Positions 5,377 to 12,684 of a stretch of 12,684 nt of DNA are shown here, piece by piece. The stretch's first letter is position 1. Every line of letters begins with the position of its first letter. Made by a program: the position numbers and the translations under genes. Below the pieces are notes generated by a model. The model made no database searches. It had not been told where the DNA came from and worked only from the letters and a program-made list of their open reading frames with translations. Source of the DNA: Planctomicrobium sp. (GTDB lineage: Bacteria; Planctomycetota; Planctomycetia; Planctomycetales; Planctomycetaceae). The stretch covers positions 1 through 12,684 of the forward strand of contig JAJDEL010000614.1 in NCBI GenBank assembly GCA_029259835.1. Reading direction: 5' to 3'.

Positions 5377-6435
5377 ATGACCCGCCCAATCACTCTCGCG
5401 ATTTGTATTTACCTACTTTCCTGTTCACTTCTTTCAGCACAGGAAAAAGATCGAACTGCACAACTCAAGCAGTTGCTCAAACGCTTTCCCGCAGCGGACA
5501 CAAATAATGATGGGATCCTCACAGAGGCTGAGGTCAAAGCGTTCCGCACGCGAATTCAACGGGGGCAAGCGAATCGAAACCGTAAGCCGAAGCCAACTCA
5601 TGAGGATCTCAAATATGGTCGACATGAACGAAACGTTCTGGATATTTACATTGCCAAGAGTGACACACCAACTCCACTGATTGTTTACATCCACGGTGGA
5701 GGATTTGTTGGTGGAGACAAGAAATCTGTGTCGGGGCGACTGATCCAGTCGGCACATGAGTCTGGCATCTCTGTGGCAGCGATTCATTATCGCTTCGTCT
5801 CTGAAGTCCCATTTCCTGCACCACAGAAAGATGCGGCGCGAGCGGTTCAGTTTCTACGAGCAAATGCGAAGAAATGGAATCTCGACACTCAACGTTTTGC
5901 AGCTTACGGTGGGTCCGCCGGGGCAGGATTGTCGTTGTGGCTGGGCTTTCATGATGATCTTGCCGATCCAGAAAGCGACGACCCAATACAGCATCAATCC
6001 ACACGTCTCGTGGCTGTCGGCTCTCGCGGGGGACAAACGACTTACGATCCTAACGTGATCAAAGAGTGGGTTGGCGGACGCGCACATGAGCATCCATCAA
6101 TTTTCAAATGCTACGACGTTGAATCGATCGATCAACTCAGTGATCCGAAACTGCAACCACTGTATGATGAAGTTTCAGCGATCAAGCATCTTACGTCTGA
6201 CGATCCGCCGGTCTATTCGATTTACAATGAAGCCGATGGGCCGTTGCCTCTAAATGCCAGACCAGGGCAGGGGATTCATCACCCTGTCTTCGCTAAGAAA
6301 CTCACAATTGAAATGGACAAGCTGGGAATCGAGCATGTTTATCGCCACGTGAGCAACTTCAAAGGAGATCGCGACCTCGACATGCTGGACCACTTCAAAA
6401 AATGGTTTGGCATGGAAAACAGTCCAGGCAAGTAA
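5377..6435 (+). CDS. Exported EF-hand / alpha-beta hydrolase (esterase) fusion
   Basis: This 352-residue protein likely hydrolyses carboxyl esters outside the cytoplasm. A signal peptide spans residues 1-21 (MTRPITLAICIYLLSCSLLSA). An alternative lipobox-like LLSC at 12-15 leaves lipoprotein anchoring possible. An EF-hand calcium loop follows at 41-52 (DTNNDGILTEAE, with D41, N43, D45, G46 and E52 in place). The alpha/beta hydrolase domain starts near 80: oxyanion-hole HGGGF at 106-110 and nucleophile motif GGSAG with Ser180. Candidate acid Asp287 is in NEADGPL, and candidate His is at 301/302 (IHHPVF) or 339 (DHF); I cannot decide which. It resembles the BD-FAE/esterase-lipase group found in planctomycetes, sometimes near polysaccharide-degradation genes, but the substrate is unknown. 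The start follows from the SD at 5363. It converges on the GlcF-like gene with a 22-bp gap. Confidence 0.9.
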   Translation: MTRPITLAICIYLLSCSLLSAQEKDRTAQLKQLLKRFPAADTNNDGILTEAEVKAFRTRIQRGQANRNRKPKPTHEDLKYGRHERNVLDIYIAKSDTPTPLIVYIHGGGFVGGDKKSVSGRLIQSAHESGISVAAIHYRFVSEVPFPAPQKDAARAVQFLRANAKKWNLDTQRFAAYGGSAGAGLSLWLGFHDDLADPESDDPIQHQSTRLVAVGSRGGQTTYDPNVIKEWVGGRAHEHPSIFKCYDVESIDQLSDPKLQPLYDEVSAIKHLTSDDPPVYSIYNEADGPLPLNARPGQGIHHPVFAKKLTIEMDKLGIEHVYRHVSNFKGDRDLDMLDHFKKWFGMENSPGK

Positions 6436-6457
6436 ACTGATTCGCTCATAGCACGAT

Positions 6458-7819
6458 TCAAACCTGCGGTGAGTTTTCAGTCAGTCCGACTCCTCGGTAG
6501 CTCATATCGAGGAGTTCCATCGGATGCAGCACCTGAATATCGGCGTGATGCCTGGCTTTCAGCATTGCCTGAATTTGTAGCGAGCAACCGGCATTCCCCA
6601 TCACGACAGCTTCTGCCTGTGTGTCGAGAATGTGGTCGACCTTCCGATTGCCGAGGCGGTCTGCCATTTCCGGTTCTGTTAAATTGTAAGAGCCGGCGGC
6701 GCCGCAACAGATTTCGGATTCACCGAGTGGCGCTGTTTCCAATTCCGGGATGAGGTCGAGGAGTTGACGCGGTTGCGAGCGGATTTGTTGAGCATGGCAA
6801 AGGTGACAGGCGTCGTGGTAGGTAACCTTAAGTGGGACAGAATGTCGCGGCGGAACAGGACCAAGTTCGACCAGGAACTCGGAGATATCCTTCACCTTTT
6901 CGGCGAACTGACCAAGTTGTTTGGATGTCTCCGCTCCGGCTCCCAATTCACCAGAAATGTGAGCATAGTCTTTTAACATTGACCCGCAGCCAGCCACGTT
7001 GATGATCACTGCATCGATGTCGTCACTCGCAAACGCTTGTTGATTTTGACTTGCAAGTTTGAGTGCAGGTTCACCTTGCCCAGAGTGATAGTGAATCGCA
7101 CCGCAGCAGGCTTGGGATTTCGGAATGTGGACATCGCATCCATTCTGTTGAAGCACCCGTGCAGTCGCCCAGTTGACATGATGAAACATTGCATCTGCGA
7201 CGCAACCAGTGAACAGTGCGACACTCGCACGCTTCTCACCAATTGCTGGCAAAAAGTTTGGAAGCTCAGGCTCTCTGGACCGCAGTTTCGGAAGCAGGCG
7301 CTGCATTCGTTGCAGCTTCTTCGGGAGTAATTTGTTCAATCCAGTTGCGTCCATCAATTGATCGAATTTCAGCACTTGCATCAGTCGAGCCGGCAGCAAA
7401 GCCCAGCGGATTCGATTTGCGTATGGGAAGAGTCCGAACAGAATCCAGCGTTGAAACCAGTCTGGTTTCGTTGGTGAAGATTCATCTCCCTGATGCATTT
7501 TGATGCGGAAAGGTTCAATTAATCGTCCATATTCGACACCAGAGGGGCAGGCTGTTTCGCAACTTCGGCAGTCGAGGCACAGGTCCAAATGTCTCGTTAC
7601 AGCGTCTGTCAATTCGATGCGTTCATCCGTGACAGCTCGCATGAGATAGATACGCCCGCGCGGACTGTCGTTCTCGTTGCCGGTTTCCAAATATGTCGGA
7701 CAGGCAGATGTACAGAGTCCGCAGTGAACGCAATCGAGAAATTTTTCGTACTGCAATCCCCCGGTAGTGCCGTGGCTTGCTGCGTCGGCTGGTGCTGGGT
7801 TCGTTAATTTCTCAGTCAT
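6458..7819 (-). CDS. glcF: Glycolate oxidase iron-sulfur subunit-like protein (GlcF family)
   Basis: This 453-residue (Fe-S)-binding protein would pass electrons from a flavoprotein 2-hydroxyacid oxidase (GlcD/GlcE-type) to the membrane quinone pool. It has two 4Fe-4S ferredoxin motifs: CVHCGLCTSACP (C30, C33, C36, C40) and CLDCRSCETACP (C81, C84, C87, C91). Two CCG domains of the DUF224 type follow, with ACCGAIHYHSG (237-247), HDACHLCHAQ (335-344), CCGAAGSYNL (371-380) and GNAGCSLQIQ (408-417). E. coli GlcF is about 407 residues, so the size fits. I take ATG 7819 as start; the frame extends to 7999, but that stretch would overlap dnaK's terminator and looks non-coding. SD is weak. No glcD/glcE is adjacent. 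Related CCG-domain proteins (LutA, HdrB-like) are possible, but the two-ferredoxin plus two-CCG order favours GlcF. Confidence 0.88.
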   Translation of the reverse strand: MTEKLTNPAPADAASHGTTGGLQYEKFLDCVHCGLCTSACPTYLETGNENDSPRGRIYLMRAVTDERIELTDAVTRHLDLCLDCRSCETACPSGVEYGRLIEPFRIKMHQGDESSPTKPDWFQRWILFGLFPYANRIRWALLPARLMQVLKFDQLMDATGLNKLLPKKLQRMQRLLPKLRSREPELPNFLPAIGEKRASVALFTGCVADAMFHHVNWATARVLQQNGCDVHIPKSQACCGAIHYHSGQGEPALKLASQNQQAFASDDIDAVIINVAGCGSMLKDYAHISGELGAGAETSKQLGQFAEKVKDISEFLVELGPVPPRHSVPLKVTYHDACHLCHAQQIRSQPRQLLDLIPELETAPLGESEICCGAAGSYNLTEPEMADRLGNRKVDHILDTQAEAVVMGNAGCSLQIQAMLKARHHADIQVLHPMELLDMSYRGVGLTENSPQV

Positions 7820-7941
7820 CTTGATGAGTGTTATTTGATTGAGTCTGTTTTGTTTAGTGCCTATTGATGAACGCACAGATGTTAACCAGCACACTGAATT
7901 CTGAGAAGGGGCCAGAGAATCTACGTTGAGCGATTCTAGTC

Positions 7942-7960
7942 GAGGATGAAGAAAATCCTC
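7942..7960 (-). other. Secondary hairpin downstream of the dnaK terminator
   Basis: GAGGAT and ATCCTC pair around a 7-nt loop. It lies 19 bp beyond the dnaK terminator and in the leader of the GlcF-like gene. It could be a back-up terminator or leader element; the pairing is short. Confidence 0.25.
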
Positions 7961-7978
7961 ATTCCTATCAATAAAAAA

Positions 7979-8005
7979 GCCCGGTTGTGTCAAACACAAC
8001 CGGGC
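7979..8005 (-). terminator. Intrinsic terminator of dnaK
   Basis: The perfect 12-bp stem GCCCGGTTGTGT / ACACAACCGGGC has a 3-nt loop. On the minus strand it is followed by a run of six Ts and TATTG, 29 bp past the dnaK stop. Confidence 0.93.
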
Positions 8006-8034
8006 GTGAGAGCTAAGAGAGTGAATCCAGACGA

Positions 8035-9933
8035 TTACTCTTTCTTCTCGAATTCTGCATCGATAATATCTTCATCCGCATCAGCGGTTTCTGTTGACGC
8101 TTCGCCAGCAGGGGCGTCGCCGTCACCTTCGCCACCGGTTGCTTCGTAAATGTGCTTACTCAGGGCGTGTGCTGCCTGTTCCAGGTTTTCGATGGCCGAT
8201 TTAATTGCGGCGACATCTTCTCCCTGTTCGGCTTCGTTCACTTTTTCAATCGCGGATTTGACCGCCGATTTTGCATCATCATCCAGTTTGTCTTCGTGTT
8301 CCTTCAGGGTTTTTTCTGTTGAGTACACAAAGTTGGATGCCTGATTTCTGGCTTCGGCGAGTTCTTTGCGTTGTTTGTCCTCATCCGCATGGGATTCGGC
8401 ATCTTTACGCATTTGTTCGATCTCGTCGTCCGATAGTCCACTCGATTGCTGGATGACAACCTTATGCTCTTTGCCGGTTCCCTTGTCCTTAGCGGAGACA
8501 TTGAGGATTCCGTTCACGTCGATGTCAAACGTCACTTCGATTTGTGGAGTCCCACGAGGTGCCGCTGGGATCCCCTCGAGATTGAACTGGTCCAATCGTC
8601 GATTATCTTGGGCCATCGGGCGTTCACCCTGGTACACACTCACTGTCACAGCGGATTGATTGTCTGCTGCTGTGGAGAATGTTTCTGATTTGGTCACTGG
8701 AATTGTCGTGTTACGTTCGACGAGAGGAGTCATCACGCCACCTTCGGTTTCAATACCGAGGGAGAGTGGTGTGACATCGAGAAGAACGACATCTTTGACA
8801 TCTCCAGCAAGGATCCCACCTTGAATCGCAGCACCAATCGAGACGACTTCATCGGGATTCACACCTTTGTGAGGCTCTTTCCCGTTGAACAGTTTCTTGA
8901 CGAGTTCAGCAACAAGTGGAACACGAGTGGATCCCCCGACAAGAACGACTTCGTCAATGTCGCCAGGCGACAGTTTGGCATCTGCCAAAGCTTGCTCGAC
9001 AGGTTTTCGGCATCGCTCAACAAGTGGGTCAATCAGTCGCTCGAACAGTGAACGGCTAATCGTCTTTTGCAAGTGCTTTGCTTCGTGGATAAACGGCAGA
9101 TTGATCTCGGTGCTTTGCAGCGTTGAGAGTTCTTTCTTTGCCTTTTCGCACGCTTCACGGAGACGTTGCAGCGACATTGGATGGTCGCGAAGGTCGAGGT
9201 CTTCTTCTTTTTTGAACTCGTCGGCGACGTGGTTAATGAGTTCTTCATCGAAGTCATCTCCACCGAGGTGAGTGTCTCCATTCGTTGAGAGCACTTCGAC
9301 GGAGCCTTCTTCGACTTCAAGGATCGAAACGTCGAACGTTCCTCCTCCAAGGTCAAAGACAGCGATTTTCTCGTCTTGTTTCTTTTCGATTCCGTATGCA
9401 AGTGCGGCAGCAGTTGGTTCGTTAATGATTCGACCAACTTCCAGACCAGCGATCTGACCGGCATCTTTCGTAGCCTGTCGTTGTGCATCATTGAAGTAAG
9501 CAGGTACCGTGATTACCGCTTTGTTGACGCGGTGTCCGAGGTAACTCTCGGCAGCGTCCTTCAGCTTCATCAGGACTTTTGCTGAAATCTCAGGGGGGGT
9601 GTGAGCAGTACCGTTCACTTCGATTTTTACGTAATCGCTGTCGCCACCCACGATTTTGTAGGGAACGATCTTTTCTTCGGATTGCACTTCATTGTGGCGA
9701 CGCCCCATGAAACGCTTCGCAGAGAAAATTGTATTCTCAGGATTTGTGACCGCTTGGCGCTTGGCTGGTTCACCAACAAGAACTTCGCCCTTGCTGCTGA
9801 ATGCGACCACACTTGGAGTTGTACGAGCACCTTCCTGGTTGGCAATGACTTTCGCCTCGCCACCTTCCATGACAGAAACGACAGAGTTTGTCGTTCCCAA
9901 GTCGATCCCGATAACCTTTTCGGAAACAGCCAT
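8035..9933 (-). CDS. dnaK: Chaperone DnaK (Hsp70)
   Basis: This 632-residue Hsp70 is an ATP-dependent cytoplasmic chaperone working with DnaJ and GrpE. The actin-like nucleotide-binding domain starts at [11 protein letters not shown] (7-17), with [13 protein letters not shown] (169-181) and the phosphate-2 loop [11 protein letters not shown] (193-203). [10 protein letters not shown] follows later, then the hydrophobic linker [12 protein letters not shown] and the substrate-binding domain with a helical lid. The C-terminus ends [10 protein letters not shown] after a Gly/Ala/Asp-rich stretch, in place of the usual EEVD-like end, as is common in bacteria. The start is ATG 9933 with SD GAGGAG 8 nt upstream. 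The gene is monocistronic: strong terminator downstream, and no grpE or dnaJ in the window. No CIRCE element (TTAGCACTC-N9-GAGTGCTAA) is seen upstream. Confidence 0.98.
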   Translation of the reverse strand: MAVSEKVIGIDLGTTNSVVSVMEGGEAKVIANQEGARTTPSVVAFSSKGEVLVGEPAKRQAVTNPENTIFSAKRFMGRRHNEVQSEEKIVPYKIVGGDSDYVKIEVNGTAHTPPEISAKVLMKLKDAAESYLGHRVNKAVITVPAYFNDAQRQATKDAGQIAGLEVGRIINEPTAAALAYGIEKKQDEKIAVFDLGGGTFDVSILEVEEGSVEVLSTNGDTHLGGDDFDEELINHVADEFKKEEDLDLRDHPMSLQRLREACEKAKKELSTLQSTEINLPFIHEAKHLQKTISRSLFERLIDPLVERCRKPVEQALADAKLSPGDIDEVVLVGGSTRVPLVAELVKKLFNGKEPHKGVNPDEVVSIGAAIQGGILAGDVKDVVLLDVTPLSLGIETEGGVMTPLVERNTTIPVTKSETFSTAADNQSAVTVSVYQGERPMAQDNRRLDQFNLEGIPAAPRGTPQIEVTFDIDVNGILNVSAKDKGTGKEHKVVIQQSSGLSDDEIEQMRKDAESHADEDKQRKELAEARNQASNFVYSTEKTLKEHEDKLDDDAKSAVKSAIEKVNEAEQGEDVAAIKSAIENLEQAAHALSKHIYEATGGEGDGDAPAGEASTETADADEDIIDAEFEKKE

Positions 9934-9941
9934 ATTTCACA

Positions 9942-9947
9942 CTCCTC
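9942..9947 (-). promoter_or_regulatory. Ribosome binding site of dnaK
   Basis: GAGGAG on the minus strand, 8 nt from ATG 9933. Confidence 0.75.
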
Positions 9948-10492
9948 AAAAGTTGAGTTAACACATCGTTTTTATATGGAAGTCCTACTAGGCAAACAGC
10001 GCGCCAAGAATATCCACGTGCAAGATATTTACATAACACCAATGTCAGAAAGGTGTTCTATTCAGATAGTTAAGAACAGCGACTGTCAGAATGGCACTCT
10101 TTTCGATTCCTTTCTTCGACGAATGACTGTCACTTTAGCAGTCGCGTTCCGTTCACAAGAAGTGACAGGTGTGCTGTGCTGCACAATAGGGCGCGCTAAA
10201 TTGATCAGCCGTTGGACTTGAACAGAATGGTTCAGCCGAGGAATCCAGGAATCAATTCATCGAGAGCACCCTAATGAAAATTTCCGGAGTGATCGTCAAA
10301 AGAGTCCAACACCCTACAGGAAGGGGGGTTACATAGGTTTCGCAGCGTTCACGGCGGCGTGCAATTACTACAAAACATGGATTTTGGTCCAACTTTCGCT
10401 AAAGATTCACCGATGTGATACGAAGAAGTCCATATTTACCTACGAATGAATCACATTCAGGAACGGCAGGCAGCCAAACGGTAGGCATTTCT

Positions 10493-10501
10493 AAGGAAGG
10501 A
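10493..10501 (+). promoter_or_regulatory. csrA ribosome binding site with two overlapping ANGGA motifs
   Basis: AAGGAAGGA ends 6 nt before ATG 10508. It contains two overlapping AAGGA sequences, which fit the core CsrA recognition motif ANGGA. CsrA binding here would block its own translation, as known for csrA in other bacteria; this is inferred for this organism. Confidence 0.5.
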
Positions 10502-10507
10502 TTCGAG

Positions 10508-10753
10508 ATGTTAGTTCTTACGCGAAAGACCGGCGAAGCAATCCAGATTGGCGACGACATCTCAATCAAGGTGTCCGAGGTTTCAGGAAACCGAGTCAAG
10601 CTCTGTATAGATGCCCCACAGATCATACGAATTCTGCGAGCAGAAATTGCAGAACAAATGGGTGTCACCCAGGTCCGTAACACGCCAGAAGTCCAGACCG
10701 GACCGGACCGCAGAACTCAGGCAAATTCTCATCTGACTCACGCTGCGAAATAG
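10508..10753 (+). CDS. csrA: Carbon storage regulator CsrA (RsmA), translational regulator
   Basis: This 81-residue protein is the CsrA homodimeric RNA-binding regulator, which binds GGA motifs in mRNA leaders and alters translation or stability. The N-terminus MLVLTRKTGEAIQIGDD (1-17) and GNRVKLCIDAP (27-37) are the family hallmarks. The usual HREEI segment is ILRAEI (42-47), which retains the RNA-contacting Arg44. Beyond residue ~55 it has a C-terminal extension (VRNTPEVQTGPDRRTQANSH) that is polar and probably disordered; E. coli CsrA ends at 61. The open frame extends to 10415 upstream, but ATG 10508 is favoured by the SD and by matching the family start exactly. The gene stands alone, with no flagellar genes or fliW nearby. 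It converges on lpd with a 23-bp gap and no visible terminator. Confidence 0.95.
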   Translation: MLVLTRKTGEAIQIGDDISIKVSEVSGNRVKLCIDAPQIIRILRAEIAEQMGVTQVRNTPEVQTGPDRRTQANSHLTHAAK

Positions 10754-10776
10754 AACTCACTCCTTGGGTGATTCGA

Positions 10777-12201
10777 TCACTTTCGCTTTGGGCGGTACAT
10801 ATGTGTCGCTTGTGCGAAGACTGCTTCTGCGGATTCCATGATCGTTTCTGAAAGAGTCGGGTGCGCGTGAATGCTCTCTGCCAGGTCGCGGGCAACCATG
10901 GCAGTCTCGACGGCGAGAACACCTTCGGCGATGAGTTCACCAGCGCCAGGTCCAACAATTCCGACTCCCAGAACTCGCTCTGTTTCGGGATCGACAATTA
11001 ATTTGGTCAACCCTTCAGTTCGTCCAATCGTTTGCGCTCTCCCTGAAGCCGCCCACGGGAAGCGGACGACCGTTACCTTCTGACCATTTGCCTTTGCTTC
11101 GGTTTCAGTCAATCCACACCAGGCGACTTCAGGGTCGGTGAAGACAACCGCCGGGATCGCGAGGTTATCAAACTGAGCCGGTTCGCCCAACAAGGTTTCT
11201 ACGGCAACTTTGGCTTCACGTGTCGCCTTGTGTGCCAGCATCGGCTCGCCAGCGACATCTCCAATCGCCATGATTTTCGGATCAGCCGTCCGCATGTTGC
11301 GGTCGACTTCAATGAATCCTCGTTCGGTCACTTTCGCTTGAGTGTTGTCAATTCCAACTCCGAAACCGTTCGGAAGACGACCCACTGAAACGAGAACGCG
11401 GTCAAACGTCTGCGGCGACTCAACACCTTCTCCATCGAGTTCAGCAACGATGCCAGCACCTGTGGCTTTGAGTGAAACGAGCTTTGTGTTCGTATGAATT
11501 GCTTCAAACTGATTGTCTAAACGCTTTTTCAGTGGTCGAACGAGGTCACGATCTGCTCCCAAAAGAATGTCCTTTGCCATTTCTACGACAGTGACTTGAG
11601 AACCGAGTGCCGAGTAGACCGACCCCATTTCGAGACCAATGTAGCCTCCGCCGATCACCAGTAATTTTTCAGGAATGTCACGGAGTTCCAATGCTCCGGT
11701 CGAATCCATCACTCGATCATCGCCAATGTTGAGGAACTTCGGGAAAGTCGGTCGTGAGCCGACAGCGACAATACAACGGTCAAAGGTGAGCTGACTTTCC
11801 GACCCGTCTTCCTTTGTCAGCTTGAGTGTCGACGAATCGACAAACTCACCTCGTGCCTGAATCAGCGCAACTCCACGAGCTTTACAAAGTTGATTGATCC
11901 CGCCGGTCAGTTTCTCAACGACCGATTCTTTGAAGTTGCGAACCTGATCGAGATCGATATCAGGCTTACCGAAGGTGACACCCCAAGCGCTCGATTCCTC
12001 GGCTTCGTGAATCAGTTTCGCGATGTGCAATAACGCTTTCGACGGAATGCACCCGCGATTCAAGCAAACACCGCCTGGTCGAGGATCTTGATCAACCAAG
12101 ACCACGTTCATGCCATGATCTGCCGCATCAAACGCTGCTGGATATCCCCCAGGTCCACCACCGATTACAACCAGTTCTGCATGAGTAGGTTTGCTTGCCA
12201 T
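10777..12201 (-). CDS. lpdA: Dihydrolipoyl dehydrogenase (E3)
   Basis: This 474-residue FAD-dependent enzyme reoxidises dihydrolipoamide with NAD+ in the pyruvate, 2-oxoglutarate or branched-chain dehydrogenase complexes, or the glycine cleavage system. The FAD-binding GGGPGG is at 14-19, and the redox-active disulfide motif [13 protein letters not shown] is at 43-55 (Cys46, Cys51). The NAD-binding Rossmann motif is [19 protein letters not shown], and the second FAD motif is [15 protein letters not shown]. The dimerisation domain ends with HAHPTLSE (445-452), giving the catalytic His447-Glu452 pair. Length is normal for the family. The start is ATG 12201, with a weak SD-like AGAGAAA about 5 nt upstream. 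No E1/E2 or gcv genes are adjacent, so which complex it serves cannot be told. A palindromic repeat sits 39 bp upstream of the start. Confidence 0.96.
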   Translation of the reverse strand: MASKPTHAELVVIGGGPGGYPAAFDAADHGMNVVLVDQDPRPGGVCLNRGCIPSKALLHIAKLIHEAEESSAWGVTFGKPDIDLDQVRNFKESVVEKLTGGINQLCKARGVALIQARGEFVDSSTLKLTKEDGSESQLTFDRCIVAVGSRPTFPKFLNIGDDRVMDSTGALELRDIPEKLLVIGGGYIGLEMGSVYSALGSQVTVVEMAKDILLGADRDLVRPLKKRLDNQFEAIHTNTKLVSLKATGAGIVAELDGEGVESPQTFDRVLVSVGRLPNGFGVGIDNTQAKVTERGFIEVDRNMRTADPKIMAIGDVAGEPMLAHKATREAKVAVETLLGEPAQFDNLAIPAVVFTDPEVAWCGLTETEAKANGQKVTVVRFPWAASGRAQTIGRTEGLTKLIVDPETERVLGVGIVGPGAGELIAEGVLAVETAMVARDLAESIHAHPTLSETIMESAEAVFAQATHMYRPKRK

Positions 12202-12239
12202 AAGTTTCTCTTCGTGATCTTCTTAGAATTTACTGCGTT

Positions 12240-12315
12240 ATCAGCCGCAGGGCGCTATCCCCGGATTTGAGCGTGAACCGGAATCAGATCCGGCGCTAGC
12301 GCCCAAACGGCTGAT
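12240..12315. repeat. Palindromic dispersed repeat, copy 2 (76 bp)
   Basis: The left arm at 12240-12259 (ATCAGCCGCAGGGCGCTATC) and right arm at 12295-12315 (GCTAGCGCCCAAACGGCTGAT) are inverted repeats with a few mismatches. An inner CCGGA/TCCGG pair lies at 12261-12265/12289-12293. Size and core sequences match the element at 670-746. It lies 39 bp upstream of the dihydrolipoyl dehydrogenase start codon, so it would be in that gene's 5' UTR or promoter. Confidence 0.75.
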
Positions 12316-12643
12316 ATCGGGACTGTTTCTTTGTCAATTCTGACCAGACTGCAAACGATAGGGAATTGTCCCATCTCAGGAAAGGAATGCAGACAGTCTT
12401 CTGAAGGACGAAATACCGATTCGTACGGTTGTGACAGATTCAAAGTCTCCAATGTGATGAAGATTGGCCTGAAAAGCAGGAGTCTCTCCGAATCTTCAAG
12501 ACAATCACCGTTGCATCATCATGTCCCGATGACAGATAATCCGATGAGTGAAAATACGGAATTTGTTCATTCCGAATGATCGCTTATCACAGCTGATTAG
12601 CGTTTGAGAAGTTGAAAGAGTTTCTTACCGTAGCTGCTTTTGT
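12316..12643. other. Apparently non-coding stretch upstream of lpd
   Basis: There is no supported gene here. Short open frames on both strands lack SD sequences, recognisable motifs or coding-like composition, and one of them begins or ends inside the palindromic repeat. A short CGGAAT/ATTCCG hairpin is present near 12559-12576. The lpd promoter is probably in or near this region, but I see no clear elements. Confidence 0.4.
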
Positions 12644-12644
12644 C

Positions 12645-12684
12645 CCCTCTCCCTGGGGGGAGAGGGTTAGGGTGAGGGGCGAAG
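12645..12684. repeat. CCCTCTCCC/GGGAGAGGG hairpin repeat, cut by the window edge
   Basis: CCCTCTCCC (12646-12654) and GGGAGAGGG (12658-12666) form a perfect 9-bp hairpin, followed by TTAGGGTGAGGGG. This combination is the widespread bacterial intergenic repeat of the type CCCTCTCCC...GGGAGAGGG-TTAGGGTGAGGG. It runs to the right edge, so its full length is not known. Confidence 0.7.

Larger units (their letters stand above)
9934..10507. other. Long dnaK-csrA divergent intergenic region
   Basis: These 574 bp separate two divergent genes and must hold both promoters. No convincing protein-coding frame is present apart from the antisense shadow running out of dnaK. Visible structure: inverted repeats AATATC-N9-GATATT (10009-10029) and AACACC-N11-GGTGTT (10035-10057) on the dnaK side, and several AGGA motifs on the csrA side (10239, 10247, 10318, 10459 and the two in the SD). 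No confident -35/-10 pair or heat-shock operator was recognised. Confidence 0.5.

Noticed and set aside
10081..10140. Possible CIRCE heat-shock operator (GGCACTC half-site)
   Set aside because: The second half GAGTGCTAA is missing at the required 9-nt spacing.
9601..10221. Long plus-strand frame of 206 codons
   Set aside because: Most of it is antisense to dnaK's conserved N-terminus; the rest lies in the intergenic region without SD or family resemblance.
12255..12452. 65-codon minus-strand frame upstream of lpd
   Set aside because: Its C-terminus is translated from the palindromic repeat and it has no SD or domain; probably spurious.
12331..12579. 82-codon plus-strand frame
   Set aside because: No SD, no recognisable motif and poor composition; short enough to occur by chance.
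1..12684. CRISPR array, prophage, transposase, toxin-antitoxin or biosynthetic cluster
   Set aside because: No regularly spaced direct repeats, no integrase or transposase motifs, and no clustered small gene pairs with such signatures were seen.

Overview
The window looks like ordinary chromosome from a member of the Planctomycetota. I infer this from three things: a Tat-exported Gfo/Idh/MocA oxidoreductase, a secreted alpha/beta hydrolase fused to an EF-hand, and a Tyr/Gly/Cys-rich exported protein with short repeats. Palindromic dispersed repeats rich in GCGCTAGC and AGCCG, and genes scattered singly on both strands, fit the same picture. Genus cannot be read from the sequence alone.

Layout, left to right. 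Positions 1-584 (minus strand) hold the start of a membrane protein running off the left edge and a small hypothetical gene just upstream of it; the reading frame at their junction is ambiguous. Positions 585-794 are non-coding and carry a 77-bp palindromic repeat. A Gfo/Idh/MocA oxidoreductase (795-2111, minus) has a textbook LacI-family operator upstream. Ribosomal protein L21 (2333-2755, minus) has a strong terminator and no rpmA after it. Then come three plus-strand genes: an MscS channel (2951-3838), an exported STIP-repeat protein (4033-5211) and an exported EF-hand/esterase fusion (5377-6435). Converging on them are a GlcF-like iron-sulfur protein (6458-7819, minus) and dnaK (8035-9933, minus) with a clear terminator. 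A 574-bp intergenic region separates dnaK from the divergent csrA (10508-10753, plus). A dihydrolipoyl dehydrogenase (10777-12201, minus) converges on csrA. The last ~480 bp appear gene-free and contain a second copy of the palindromic repeat and, at the right edge, a CCCTCTCCC/GGGAGAGGG hairpin repeat.

Most genes are single transcription units that do not form a pathway together. The cell-envelope theme (MscS, exported STIP protein, exported hydrolase) is the only local grouping. GlcF, DnaK, CsrA, L21 and Lpd are housekeeping or central-metabolism proteins normally found with partners (GlcD/E, GrpE/DnaJ, RpmA, E1/E2); here they stand alone. I found no CRISPR array, phage, transposase, toxin or defence system. 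The most interesting signals are the two related palindromic repeats, the LacI-type operator, the STIP-repeat protein and the odd gene junction at the left edge.
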